Assembly: GCA_005777155.1 (NCBI GenBank)
Contig: SXNM01000322.1
Location: 1-33,570, forward strand
Source of the DNA: Pseudomonadota bacterium
GTDB taxonomy: Bacteria > Myxococcota_A > UBA9042
DNA: 33,570 nt
Direction: 5' to 3'
Shown here: positions 1 through 8,498 of the stretch, in pieces
Numbering within the stretch: the stretch's first letter is position 1
How the letters are laid out: every line of letters begins with the position of its first letter
Notes under the pieces: generated by a model
What the model was told of the DNA's origin: nothing
The model's input: the letters and a program-made list of their open reading frames with translations, nothing else
Database searches by the model: none
Translations under genes and position numbers: made by a program

Positions 1-1
1 G

Positions 2-256
2 AGCCGACCGCACGGCGATCGCGGTCCCGCCGGCGACGCGGGGGCTCCGAGCGAGGACGGCGGCGGCTACCGCGGCAGCCGAGGCTCCAGCAGAGGCGGC
101 TGGGACCTGGCGCCGCCGGCCGACTTCGGCGGTGGCAAGCGCGATCGGCCAGCGCGCGTCGAGGTCGTGCCGCCGCGCGGGCCTGGGCGTGGATTGGGCC
201 GCGGCGATGGCGGCGCGCTGTCACGCAGAGGGGCCTTCGATGACTTCGATGGCTAG
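2..256 (+). CDS. C-terminal fragment of an upstream protein with an RG/RGG-rich low-complexity tail (partial at left edge)
   Basis: Frame 2 is open from the edge to TAG 254-256: SRPHGDRGPAGDAGAPSEDGGGYRGSRGSSRGGWDLAPPADFGGGKRDRPARVEVVPPRGPGRGLGRGDGGALSRRGAFDDFDG*. The acidic end plus RGG motifs resembles tails of RNA-binding proteins or helicases. The stop overlaps the next gene's start. Confidence 0.55.
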   Translation, partial: SRPHGDRGPAGDAGAPSEDGGGYRGSRGSSRGGWDLAPPADFGGGKRDRPARVEVVPPRGPGRGLGRGDGGALSRRGAFDDFDG

Positions 257-1355
257 GGGCCACCGGGCCTGCGTCGTCGCGCTGACCTGCGCGACGCTCG
301 CGGCCTGCGACACCCCCGACTATCCGCCGCCGACGCTCGTTGACCAGCTCCGTGTGCTGGCGGTCCGCGCTGAGCCGCCCCACCTCGGCGTCGCACCGAG
401 CGCCATCGACGTGCTGGCGGTCGGGCATCAGGGCCCCCTCTGCTACGCCTACCAGGCCTGCCTCTTTGCTTGGGCCGAGGCTGGCATGTACCGCTGCCTC
501 GACGCCGACATCGCCCTCGACCTCGGCACCGAAGCGACCGCGACCGTCTCTGTGCTAGACCTGCTGACGCTGCTGCCGAAGGTGACGGCTGTGCTGCAGA
601 AAAAGGGCCTCCTGCCGCCCGGCGAGATTCGGCTCGGCGGCGGGGATGGCACAGATGTGGGCGGAGACGGCACGGACGCCGCCGAGGGCGACACCGGCCT
701 CGAGATCCAGATCCTCTTCCAAGTCGCCGAGGCCGGCCTCTATGGCGGCGCCTGTCCGAGCGTCGCGGAGGCGTTGGCCAAGCCGTGCAGCGACCGCACG
801 CGCTGCATTCAGGGCTGGAAGGCGCTGACGCTCGGTGTCGACGCCGACGGCGCGCCGGATCCCCGCCACGCGCACACCAACCCGGTGCTGCTCGGGCTGC
901 GCGTCGGTCCGGAGGGCAAGCCGCCGCTGCCGCTCGACGACCCGAGCCTCGACTGGCCGGCGGACGCGCCGCTGACGATCGCGCGTTACGAGGCCGACGA
1001 GGACGACCTCGAGCTCGCGCTGGCCGACACCCACGGCCTGCGCCTGCAGCCGCGCTGGACCCCAGAGAGCCTAGAGATCGTGCGAAAGAGCCCCGATCCG
1101 GGCCTGCCCGACACGCGCGAGGCGCTCACCTTCGACTGGTACAGCACGGCGGGCAACTTCGACTACCGCCGCACAGGCGACAATGTGGCGAGCAACGGCT
1201 ACATGGCTGAGCGCGATCCCGAGGTCGAGCTGTGGCTGGTGGTCCGCGACGATCGGGGCGGGGCGGCTTGGCTGCACCGGCGCGCCTCCCGCTCCGAGCT
1301 GCCCAAGGGCTGTGTCGCCGCCCTGCCCGGCAGCGCCCAGTGCATCGCGCCATGA
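240..1355 (+). CDS. Predicted secreted lipoprotein of unknown function
   Basis: MTSMARGHRACVVALTCATLAACDTPDYPPP: hydrophobic stretch and lipobox-like LAAC. AGAGGGG lies upstream of ATG 240. The ORF track start at 132 is too early. Stop TGA overlaps the next ATG (ATGA 1352-1355). Confidence 0.75.
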   Translation: MTSMARGHRACVVALTCATLAACDTPDYPPPTLVDQLRVLAVRAEPPHLGVAPSAIDVLAVGHQGPLCYAYQACLFAWAEAGMYRCLDADIALDLGTEATATVSVLDLLTLLPKVTAVLQKKGLLPPGEIRLGGGDGTDVGGDGTDAAEGDTGLEIQILFQVAEAGLYGGACPSVAEALAKPCSDRTRCIQGWKALTLGVDADGAPDPRHAHTNPVLLGLRVGPEGKPPLPLDDPSLDWPADAPLTIARYEADEDDLELALADTHGLRLQPRWTPESLEIVRKSPDPGLPDTREALTFDWYSTAGNFDYRRTGDNVASNGYMAERDPEVELWLVVRDDRGGAAWLHRRASRSELPKGCVAALPGSAQCIAP

Positions 1356-4084
1356 AGGCGCAGCATCAGCCTGAGCGGTTGCTGGCGAGGCGGCCGTCAC
1401 GGCCAGCCCATGGATTCGCATGGCGCGGCGGCCGGTTCAACGGCTGGCGCAGCGGCTGGCGCAGCGGCTGGCGCGGCGTCTGGTTCGGTGTCTGGCTCGC
1501 TGTCGGCGCAGCTACCGCCGCCACGCCGGCGACGCCGGCGACGGCGGCGCCGAGCGGCGCCAAAGCCGCGGCCGAGAGCGTCGTGCCGCCGGCGCTGGTG
1601 GAAGAGGCTGTCCCGGTCTACCCGGCGACGATGCGGGGGCGTGGCCTTGCCGGCCGGGTCGTCGTCGAGCTCGACATCGACGCCACCGGCGCCGTGCGCC
1701 AACCCAAGGTCGTGGAATCGGCCGGCCCAGACTTTGACGCCGCAGCGCTAGAGGCCGCATCGAGGCTGCGCTTCTCGCCGGCGACCGCGCGCGGCAAGCC
1801 CATCGCGGTGCGGATCCGCTACGCCTTTCGCTTCGACGCCGACCAGCCGCGCCGCGCCCGCAGCGCCGGCCTCGGCGGCTACCCCCGGCGGGAGTTGGAG
1901 CGCAGCATCGCCGGCGCCGTCAGCTTGCGCGGGCTGTTGCGCGAGCTGGGGACCGGCCGACCGGTCGCCGGGGCCCTCGTGATTTTGCCGCGGCTCGGCC
2001 AGGAGACGCTGAGCGAAGCCGACGGCAGCTTCGCGTTCGGCGCCTTGCCGGCAGGCGCCGTGCCGATCGAGGTCCGCAGCCCAGAGCACAAGCCGCTGAC
2101 GGGCTCGACGGGGGTCGCCGACGGCCGGACCACCCGCGTCGAGCTGCGGCTGGAGCGGCGGTCGTACACGGTGTACAGGGCCACCGCGGTGGCGCCGCCG
2201 GCGCCGGGAGAGATGGCGCGTCGCGAGCTGAGCGCCGAGGAGATTCAGCGGGTTCCCGGCGTCTATGGCGACTCCTTCAAGGTGGTGCAGAACCTCCCAG
2301 GCGTGGCGCGGGCGCCGGCGATCTCCGGCGAGATCATCGTGCGCGGCGCGGCGCCGGACGACACCCAGATCCTGATCGAGGGCGTCAGGGTGCCCGCCAT
2401 CTACCACTTCGGCGGCGTCTACTCGGTCATGAACACCGATCTGCTGGAGGGCATCGACTTCTACCCAGGCGGCTTCGCGGCGCGCTACGGCCGCAAGACC
2501 GGTGGCGTCCTCGAGGCCAGGCTGCGTTTGCAGCGCCCCGACGAGGGCTGGCACGGCTACGTAGAGGGCAACGTCTTTCACACCGGCGCCCTGCTGCGTG
2601 GGCCCCTTGGCGCCTCGACCCAGCTCACGCTGGCTGCCCGCCGCTCCTACATCGACGCCGTGTTGACGGCCGTCATCCCCGATGGCGTGCTGCCTTTCAC
2701 GGTCGCGCCGCGCTATTGGGACTACCAGGCCAAGCTCGACCACAGCTTTGGCCGCAACCTCGACGCGACGCTGCTGGTGCTCGGCAGCGACGACGCGCTG
2801 GCGCTGATCATCGACCGGCCGCCGCCCGGATTCGGCAGCGCGAACGCATCCTTGGAGGCCGGCATCAACTTCCACGGCGGCATCGCCCAGCTCCGCTATC
2901 GCGCACCGGGCGTCGAGTCACGCAGCACCCTCGGCGTGGTGCGGTCGGCCGTGGGCTTCGGTTTTGGCGAGTTGTTTCAAGTCGATGCCCACAGCTGGCA
3001 GTTGACGGTCCGGCAAGACGTGCGGCTCTGGCCTGGCGAGGCCGTCGAGCTCCGCTTTGGCCTCGATCTCTTCAACGAGCCCTACGTCGCCGATGTGCGC
3101 TTGCCGCCACAGGCCGCCGACGAGGGCGAAGGCGCGGACGCTGAGGCCGGCCGCCGCGTCTTCACGGTCGACACCAACCTGCTGCAGCCGGCGATCTGGC
3201 TCGACGCGGTCTACCGGCTGCACCCTCGCCTCGAGGTGGTGCCTGGCCTGCGCCTGGACCTCTACCGCGACGCGCTGAGCAGCGAGACGGTGCTGCCGCG
3301 CCTCAACGTCCGCTTCCGGGCCAGCGACGTCCTCACGCTCAAGGCCGCCACAGGCGTGCTGAGCCAAGCGCCCTCGGCAGAACAGGTCGTCGAGCGCTTC
3401 GGCAACCCGAACCTGCTGCCGTTTCGCTCGTTCGAGGTCTCCGGCGGCTTCGAGTGGGCGCTGGGCGACCGCCTGACTTTGGACGTCCAAGGCTTCCGCA
3501 AGCAGCTGTGGGATCGCGTCGTCGGCCCACGCGAGCCATGGCGGACCTTTGCCTGGGAAAACGCCGGGCGCGGCCGCGTCATCGGCCTTGAGCTGCTGGC
3601 GCGGCATCGACCGGTTGGCAATTTCTTCGGCTGGGTCGCCTACACGCTGATGCGCGGCACCGAGACCCCGCACCCGGGCGACGCCGAGCGCCTGCTCCCT
3701 TGGGATCAGACCCACATCTTTACCGCCGTCGGTTCATATCGCTTGCCCTTCAATTGGGAGGCCTCCGCCCGCTTCCGCCTCGTCTCCGGCAACCCGTACA
3801 CCGGCATCGGCACGGCGGTGTTCAATGCCAACGACGCCGACTACGTCTCCGTCGACTCGGCGTGCCTGCAGTGCGAGCGGTTGCCGACTTTCCACCAGCT
3901 CGACTTGCGCATTGATCGCAAATTCATTTGGGAGAGCTGGATGTTGGCAGTCTACCTCGACGTCCAGAACGTCTACAACCGCCAGAACCCGGAGTCGATC
4001 AACTACAACTTCGACTACCAACTCAGCGCCTACCAGGCCCTGCTGCCGATCATCCCGAGCATCGGGATGCGCGGGGAATTCTAA
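1352..4084 (+). CDS. TonB-dependent outer-membrane receptor with an N-terminal TonB C-terminal-like domain and a carboxypeptidase-regulatory-like domain
   Basis: TonB_C-like segment PPALVEEAVPVYPATMRGRGLAGRVVVELDIDATGAVRQPKVVESAGPDFDAAALEAASRLRFSPA; CarboxypepD_reg-like GRPVAGALVILPRLGQETLSEADGSFAFGALPAG; plug-like ELSAEEIQRVPGVYGDSFKVVQNLPGVAR...IIVRGAAPDDTQILIEGVRVPAIYHFGG; long beta-barrel. Confidence 0.9.
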   Translation: MKAQHQPERLLARRPSRPAHGFAWRGGRFNGWRSGWRSGWRGVWFGVWLAVGAATAATPATPATAAPSGAKAAAESVVPPALVEEAVPVYPATMRGRGLAGRVVVELDIDATGAVRQPKVVESAGPDFDAAALEAASRLRFSPATARGKPIAVRIRYAFRFDADQPRRARSAGLGGYPRRELERSIAGAVSLRGLLRELGTGRPVAGALVILPRLGQETLSEADGSFAFGALPAGAVPIEVRSPEHKPLTGSTGVADGRTTRVELRLERRSYTVYRATAVAPPAPGEMARRELSAEEIQRVPGVYGDSFKVVQNLPGVARAPAISGEIIVRGAAPDDTQILIEGVRVPAIYHFGGVYSVMNTDLLEGIDFYPGGFAARYGRKTGGVLEARLRLQRPDEGWHGYVEGNVFHTGALLRGPLGASTQLTLAARRSYIDAVLTAVIPDGVLPFTVAPRYWDYQAKLDHSFGRNLDATLLVLGSDDALALIIDRPPPGFGSANASLEAGINFHGGIAQLRYRAPGVESRSTLGVVRSAVGFGFGELFQVDAHSWQLTVRQDVRLWPGEAVELRFGLDLFNEPYVADVRLPPQAADEGEGADAEAGRRVFTVDTNLLQPAIWLDAVYRLHPRLEVVPGLRLDLYRDALSSETVLPRLNVRFRASDVLTLKAATGVLSQAPSAEQVVERFGNPNLLPFRSFEVSGGFEWALGDRLTLDVQGFRKQLWDRVVGPREPWRTFAWENAGRGRVIGLELLARHRPVGNFFGWVAYTLMRGTETPHPGDAERLLPWDQTHIFTAVGSYRLPFNWEASARFRLVSGNPYTGIGTAVFNANDADYVSVDSACLQCERLPTFHQLDLRIDRKFIWESWMLAVYLDVQNVYNRQNPESINYNFDYQLSAYQALLPIIPSIGMRGEF

Positions 4085-4088
4085 GCCA

Positions 4089-4955
4089 ATGACGGACACC
4101 GATGGCAAGGGCGGCGGCCTCGGGCCGAGCGACCACAATGGCGGCGTCGGCGGCTTTCTCTACGTGTACCCGGTGGTCTCAAGGCGCGCCGGCGGCGTCT
4201 CTATCGGCGTCAACCTGAACCCCAATAAGGCCTGCAACTACCGCTGCCTCTACTGCCAGGTCGAGGGCCTGAGCCGCGGCAAGGGTCCCGCCATCGACGT
4301 CGCCCTGCTGCGAGATGAGCTCCACGCGATGCTGGAGTGGCTACAACGCGGCGACTTCTATGAGCGGTGGGTGCCCGAGCCGGCGCGTAGCCTGCGCGAC
4401 GTTGCGTTCTCGGGCGACGGCGAGCCGACGAGCGGCCCAGACTTCGCGCCGGCGGCCGAGGCGGTGCTCGACGTGCTGGCGGCCCGCGGCCTCGCGACGC
4501 TGCCGGTCGTGCTGATCAGCAACGGCACGCTGCTGCACAAGGCGACTGCGCAGCGCGGATTGCGGCTGCTCGGCGCTGGCAGCGGTCGCCTATGGTTCAA
4601 GCTCGACGCCGGCCGCGACGCCGATCTGCGCCGCATCCACGACAGCGCCGTGTCGCTCGCCACCCTGCGCCGCAACCTCCGGCTCGCCGCGCCGCTGCTG
4701 CCGACGTGGATCCAGACCTGTGCCTTTGGGCTCGACGGCGAGGCGCCGACTGAGGCGTGGGCGACGGCCTGGCTGGCCGCGCTGCAGGGAGAGCTCAGCG
4801 CCGGCACCCCGCTGCAGGGCGTGCTGCTGTACAGCGTCGCCCGCAGGTCTTACCAGCCGGAGGCGCCACGGCTGCAGCAGATGTCGGCGGAGTGGTTGGA
4901 GTCGCTGGCGGTGCGGGTGCGCGCCCTCGGGCTCGACTGCGAGGCGCATCCCTGA
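4089..4955 (+). CDS. Radical SAM domain protein
   Basis: CNYRCLYC (CxxxCxxC) motif and FSGDGEPT motif. ATG 4089 is 4 nt after the receptor stop. The ORF track extension to 3825 overlaps the receptor. Confidence 0.88.
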   Translation: MTDTDGKGGGLGPSDHNGGVGGFLYVYPVVSRRAGGVSIGVNLNPNKACNYRCLYCQVEGLSRGKGPAIDVALLRDELHAMLEWLQRGDFYERWVPEPARSLRDVAFSGDGEPTSGPDFAPAAEAVLDVLAARGLATLPVVLISNGTLLHKATAQRGLRLLGAGSGRLWFKLDAGRDADLRRIHDSAVSLATLRRNLRLAAPLLPTWIQTCAFGLDGEAPTEAWATAWLAALQGELSAGTPLQGVLLYSVARRSYQPEAPRLQQMSAEWLESLAVRVRALGLDCEAHP

Positions 4956-5173
4956 CAGCCGCGGAGGCCTGCTGACGAGCCCATCTGGGCGCCGTGGCTG
5001 CCGAGCTGCGCGCTGCCCTCGTTGGGGAGGCCGAACATGAAGCTCTCCATCTAAGGCGGCGCCGAGCCCCGCAAGAGAGGCCGGCGAGCGCTGCGGCAAG
5101 CGAACAATCGTCGCGTCGCTTGGGCGCTACGGACCAGAGCGGCCCACGCCCCCCTGCAGCCACGCTCGCTGGC

Positions 5174-6502
5174 CTACTTCGGCGGGCTCGCCAGGGTCCA
5201 AGCGAAGCCGCTGCAGCCCTTGCCGCTGAGGTCCTTGGCGTCTGCCGCTGGCGGCGCCTCGGCTGCCTCTTTGGCGCTCGCCTTGCCAAAGACCTCGATG
5301 CAGAAGTGGAAGCTGCCGGCCACGGGCGCGGTCCAGACCACGCGCGAGAACTGATTCGGCGTGTAGGGATCGTCGGCGGGGCTCTGCAAGATTGCGATGC
5401 GCTTCTGGTTGTTGAACTCGCGCAGCCACGCAAAACTCCAGGCCATGCCGTCGATGTGCTCCAGCGTGCCGAAGGGCGTGGTGTACGCGCCCTTCAGGGC
5501 CAGCGCCGAAAGCCGGGTCCACGGGAAGCCGCCGCAGCCTTTGCCGTCGAGGTCGCTGGCGTCGGCGGTCTCGGTAGCAGACTCGGCGAGCTGCGCGCTG
5601 TCCTTGCCAAAGGCGACGACGCAATAGTGGAAGGCGCCATCCTGGATGGGGGTCCATTCCACGCGATTGAACTTGCTGGGGTTGAAGGCGTCGTCCTTGG
5701 CGTTGCGAGTGATAACGACGCGCTTGCCATTGTCCCACGACACCGCCTGCGCCCAGCCGACGCGCTCGGCGTCAAACCGCTCTGCGCCGCCGAACGCGCT
5801 CTGCCAGACGCCGGCGGGCTCTGGCCGGGAGATTTTCGTCCAGGGAAAGCCGCCGCAGCCTTTGCCGTCGAGGTCCTGTGGGTTGGCCTTGCCGGCAGCC
5901 GCGACCGCCGCGCTGGCGGACGCAAGGCCGCTCTGTGACTCGCAGAACGCCGCGACGCCGACCCCGACGTCGGCGACGTCGATGCGGGCGAACTTGCCGG
6001 GGTTGTACGGATCGTCCTTGGGCCGCTGGATGACGACGTAGCCCTTGGCGGCGTCCCAGGTGACGATCGACGCCGAGGCCGACCAGCCATCTCCCTGCGA
6101 GAGCCAGCGGTAGGCGCCAATGGTCTCGAGGCTACCGAAGTTGCTGCGCCAGATGCCTGACCAGGGCAGGAGCGCGGCCGGCGCTTTGGGCTCCGTGGCG
6201 CCGCCGGCGTCGGCCATCGCGCCGTCAGCGTTGGCGTGGCTACCGGCGTCGCTGCCGGCGTCGCTGCCGGCGTCGCCGCTGACATCGCTGCCGACATCGC
6301 TGCCGGCGTCGCTGCTCACGGCGTCGCCTTGGGCGTCTCCGCTGCCATCGGCGCTGCCGTCTTGCGCAGCGGCGTCCGTCGGCCCCGCGCCTGCGCTTGC
6401 CCCGCCAGCGTCGGCGGCACCTTCACACGCCGACGTCACTGCTGCAGCCAGAAAGATCATCGCACATCGCGCCGAAATCGACCCAAGTCGTCGCTGACTC
6501 AC
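5174..6502 (-). CDS. Secreted lipoprotein with three tandem ~105-aa repeats and a D/S/G-rich linker
   Basis: GTG start at 6502 preceded by GAGGAGG. N-terminus MSQRRLGSISARCAMIFLAAAVTSACEG has a lipobox-like TSAC. Three repeats each end in a GKGCGGFPWT-type motif (DLDGKGCGGFPWTKI / DLDGKGCGGFPWTRL / DLSGKGCSGFAWTLA). Confidence 0.85.
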   Translation of the reverse strand: MSQRRLGSISARCAMIFLAAAVTSACEGAADAGGASAGAGPTDAAAQDGSADGSGDAQGDAVSSDAGSDVGSDVSGDAGSDAGSDAGSHANADGAMADAGGATEPKAPAALLPWSGIWRSNFGSLETIGAYRWLSQGDGWSASASIVTWDAAKGYVVIQRPKDDPYNPGKFARIDVADVGVGVAAFCESQSGLASASAAVAAAGKANPQDLDGKGCGGFPWTKISRPEPAGVWQSAFGGAERFDAERVGWAQAVSWDNGKRVVITRNAKDDAFNPSKFNRVEWTPIQDGAFHYCVVAFGKDSAQLAESATETADASDLDGKGCGGFPWTRLSALALKGAYTTPFGTLEHIDGMAWSFAWLREFNNQKRIAILQSPADDPYTPNQFSRVVWTAPVAGSFHFCIEVFGKASAKEAAEAPPAADAKDLSGKGCSGFAWTLASPPK

Positions 6503-6721
6503 CGCATCCTCCTCTGGGAGGCGGCGCTGGCGCGGGCCCGCGGGCTGAGACGGGGAGCCCCCGCCGACGCCGGATTGGATGCGTTCGCGTGCCGCAGCGC
6601 GATGCAGACGCGCCGAGGCTGCCGCAGCGACTCCGCCCCTGACGAGACGGCGGCTGCGGACTCAAGCGATGCGACCCCTGATCCTCGGGGGCCCTGCCGC
6701 CAGCGCGATGCCAGCGGTGAC

Positions 6722-6895
6722 GCATCTTGGAGTTCCCGACTCGAGGCGACGCAGGCGCAGGCCCTTGTCTTCGCCTCACACGGTTGCGGGCCAGCGCCGG
6801 ATTTGCACCGGACTTCCTCCGTGCTCTGCGCGTGGCCGGACATGGCTCCGCGGGCACGGTGGCGTTTTGCACGTTCAGAGCGGCGCGCGCAAGTG
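6722..6895 (-). promoter_or_regulatory. Cobalamin-riboswitch-like RNA element, 5' of the triple-repeat lipoprotein gene
   Basis: Minus strand reads CCGTGCCCGCGGAGCCATGTCCGGCCACGCGCAGAGCACGGAGGAAGTCCGGTGCAAATCCGGCGCTGGCCCGCAACCGTGTGAGGCGAAGACAAGGGCCTGCGCCTGCGTCGCCTCGAGTCGGGAACTCC. It matches the conserved core GGGAA..CCGGUGnAAnUCCGGnGCUGnCCCGCAACnGU. Supporting stems: CCGTGC/GCACGG, CCGG/CCGG around TGCAAAT, and GAGGCGA/TCGCCTC. Outer limits are approximate. Confidence 0.82.
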
Positions 6896-7056
6896 CAGGC
6901 GAAGCGACGGCGGTGAGGTGCCGGTGGCCGCGGCGTCGCCATGAGAGCGCCGCTTCGACGCCGGTGGCGCCTGGCGAGATTGAACGCGGTGACGCTTTCG
7001 CCGACGCTCGGTGTTCAAGGAGGTGGCCCGTCACTTGGGCCGAGCACGAGGTCGCC

Positions 7057-7539
7057 TTGAGTATCGACACCGCAGCGCTGTACCAACGATACGGGCCCAT
7101 GGTCCTACGTCGCTGTCGGCGCCTGCTCGGCGATGAGGAGGCCGCACGCGACGCGATGCAGGACACGTTCGTCCGCCTGCTCGACGCCCCAGACCGCCTC
7201 GACGAGGCAGCGCCGAGCAGCCTGCTCTGGACCACAGCGACGCGGGTCTGCCTCAACCGCCTGCGCAGCCAACGGCGACGGCCGGAGGTCCAAGGCGGCG
7301 ACCTGCTCCTGCGCCTCGCCACCGCCGATGACCTCGAAGGCGAGAGCGCTGCGCGCGCCGTGCTGCAGCGCCTCTTTGGCCGAGAGCCGGAGAGCACCAG
7401 GACCATCGCGGTGCTGCACCTGCTCGATGGCATGACGCACGAAGAGGTCGCGGAGTTGGTTGGGCTCTCGGTGTCGGGTGTCCGCAAGCGCCTTCGGACG
7501 CTGCGCGAGCGCCTGTTGGCTCTGGAGGTAGCGGCATGA
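7057..7539 (+). CDS. RNA polymerase ECF-type sigma-70 family factor
   Basis: LYQRYGPMVLRRCRRLLGDEEAARDAMQDTFVRLL (region 2) and MTHEEVAELVGLSVSGVRKRLRTLRERL (region 4 HTH). Probable TTG start at 7057 with upstream CGAGG. ATGA overlap with the next gene. Confidence 0.85.
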   Translation: MSIDTAALYQRYGPMVLRRCRRLLGDEEAARDAMQDTFVRLLDAPDRLDEAAPSSLLWTTATRVCLNRLRSQRRRPEVQGGDLLLRLATADDLEGESAARAVLQRLFGREPESTRTIAVLHLLDGMTHEEVAELVGLSVSGVRKRLRTLRERLLALEVAA

Positions 7540-8498
7540 AAGGAATGAGCGGAGGCCGCGCGGCCGCGCAGAGCGAGCTGGAGGCGGCGACGGAGGGGCA
7601 CGTGAGCGACTGGACCTTGGAGCGGCTCGTCCTCGGCGAGCTGCCGGCAGCGCAGGTCGAGCGGCTGCGAACGCTGGCGGCGATCGACGTCTCGCTGCAG
7701 GCGCGGATCGACGCCTTGATCGCCGATAACCTGCGGACGCTGACGGCGATGCCGCCGGCCGAGACCGCTGCGGCGATAGCGCGGCGACGACACCTGAGCA
7801 AGGTGACTCGGGTCGCGGCCGCGCGGTCGAGCCAGCGACGGTGGCACGGCTGGGCGGTGATTGGGACGCCAGCGCTGCTCGCTGCCGGCATCACCGGGCT
7901 GTGGATGCGGTCGGCGCCTGTGGCCGAAGAGGCGACGTGGGCTGGCAACGGCGCCGGGTCGGAGCTCGCCGAACGGGCCAAGGGCGGGCCGAGCGCACCG
8001 CAGTCGCTGACGGTCTTTCGCAAGCGGGGCCAGCAGCTAGAGCGGCTGAGTGACGGCGTCACGGCTCAGGCTGGTGACCTGCTGCAGGTGGCCGTGCGGA
8101 GCGAGACGGTGCAGCGCTGCGCCGTGGTCTCTGTCGACGGCGATGGTACAGTGACGCGGCACCTGCCGGAGGAGGGCGAGACGCCGCTGACCGTGAACCC
8201 AGGCGAGTCCCCGCAGTCGGCGCACGCGTATGAGCTCGATGACGCGCCGCGCTACGAGCGCTTTGTGTTGGCTTGCGGGCCAACGCCATTCGCCGTCGGC
8301 GCGCTCGTCCGGGCCGTGCAGGACGCCAACCGGCGCGGCGGCGCCTCCATGCCGACGTTGCCGGGTGTGGCCGTGCAGACCCTGACGCTGCGAAAGCCGG
8401 GGGCGACGGCGCCAGCTGCTATCGAGGCGCTGCCGGGCGCGGCCTTGGCGCCGCAGGGTGGTCTCGCAGCGCCAGCCGGCACGGCGGAGGCGCCATGA
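7536..8498 (+). CDS. Single-pass membrane protein, putative anti-sigma / ActD-like protein
   Basis: N-terminal cytoplasmic segment (LERLVLGELPAAQVERLRTLAAID...), then TM WAVIGTPALLAAGITGLWM, then a periplasmic domain. Immediately follows the sigma factor with an ATGA overlap. Confidence 0.7.
   Translation: MKGMSGGRAAAQSELEAATEGHVSDWTLERLVLGELPAAQVERLRTLAAIDVSLQARIDALIADNLRTLTAMPPAETAAAIARRRHLSKVTRVAAARSSQRRWHGWAVIGTPALLAAGITGLWMRSAPVAEEATWAGNGAGSELAERAKGGPSAPQSLTVFRKRGQQLERLSDGVTAQAGDLLQVAVRSETVQRCAVVSVDGDGTVTRHLPEEGETPLTVNPGESPQSAHAYELDDAPRYERFVLACGPTPFAVGALVRAVQDANRRGGASMPTLPGVAVQTLTLRKPGATAPAAIEALPGAALAPQGGLAAPAGTAEAP

Noticed and set aside
6499-6942. 147-aa minus-strand ORF over the riboswitch region
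   Set aside because: It is a translation of structured RNA with no domain-like pattern; the cobalamin-riboswitch reading explains the conservation better.
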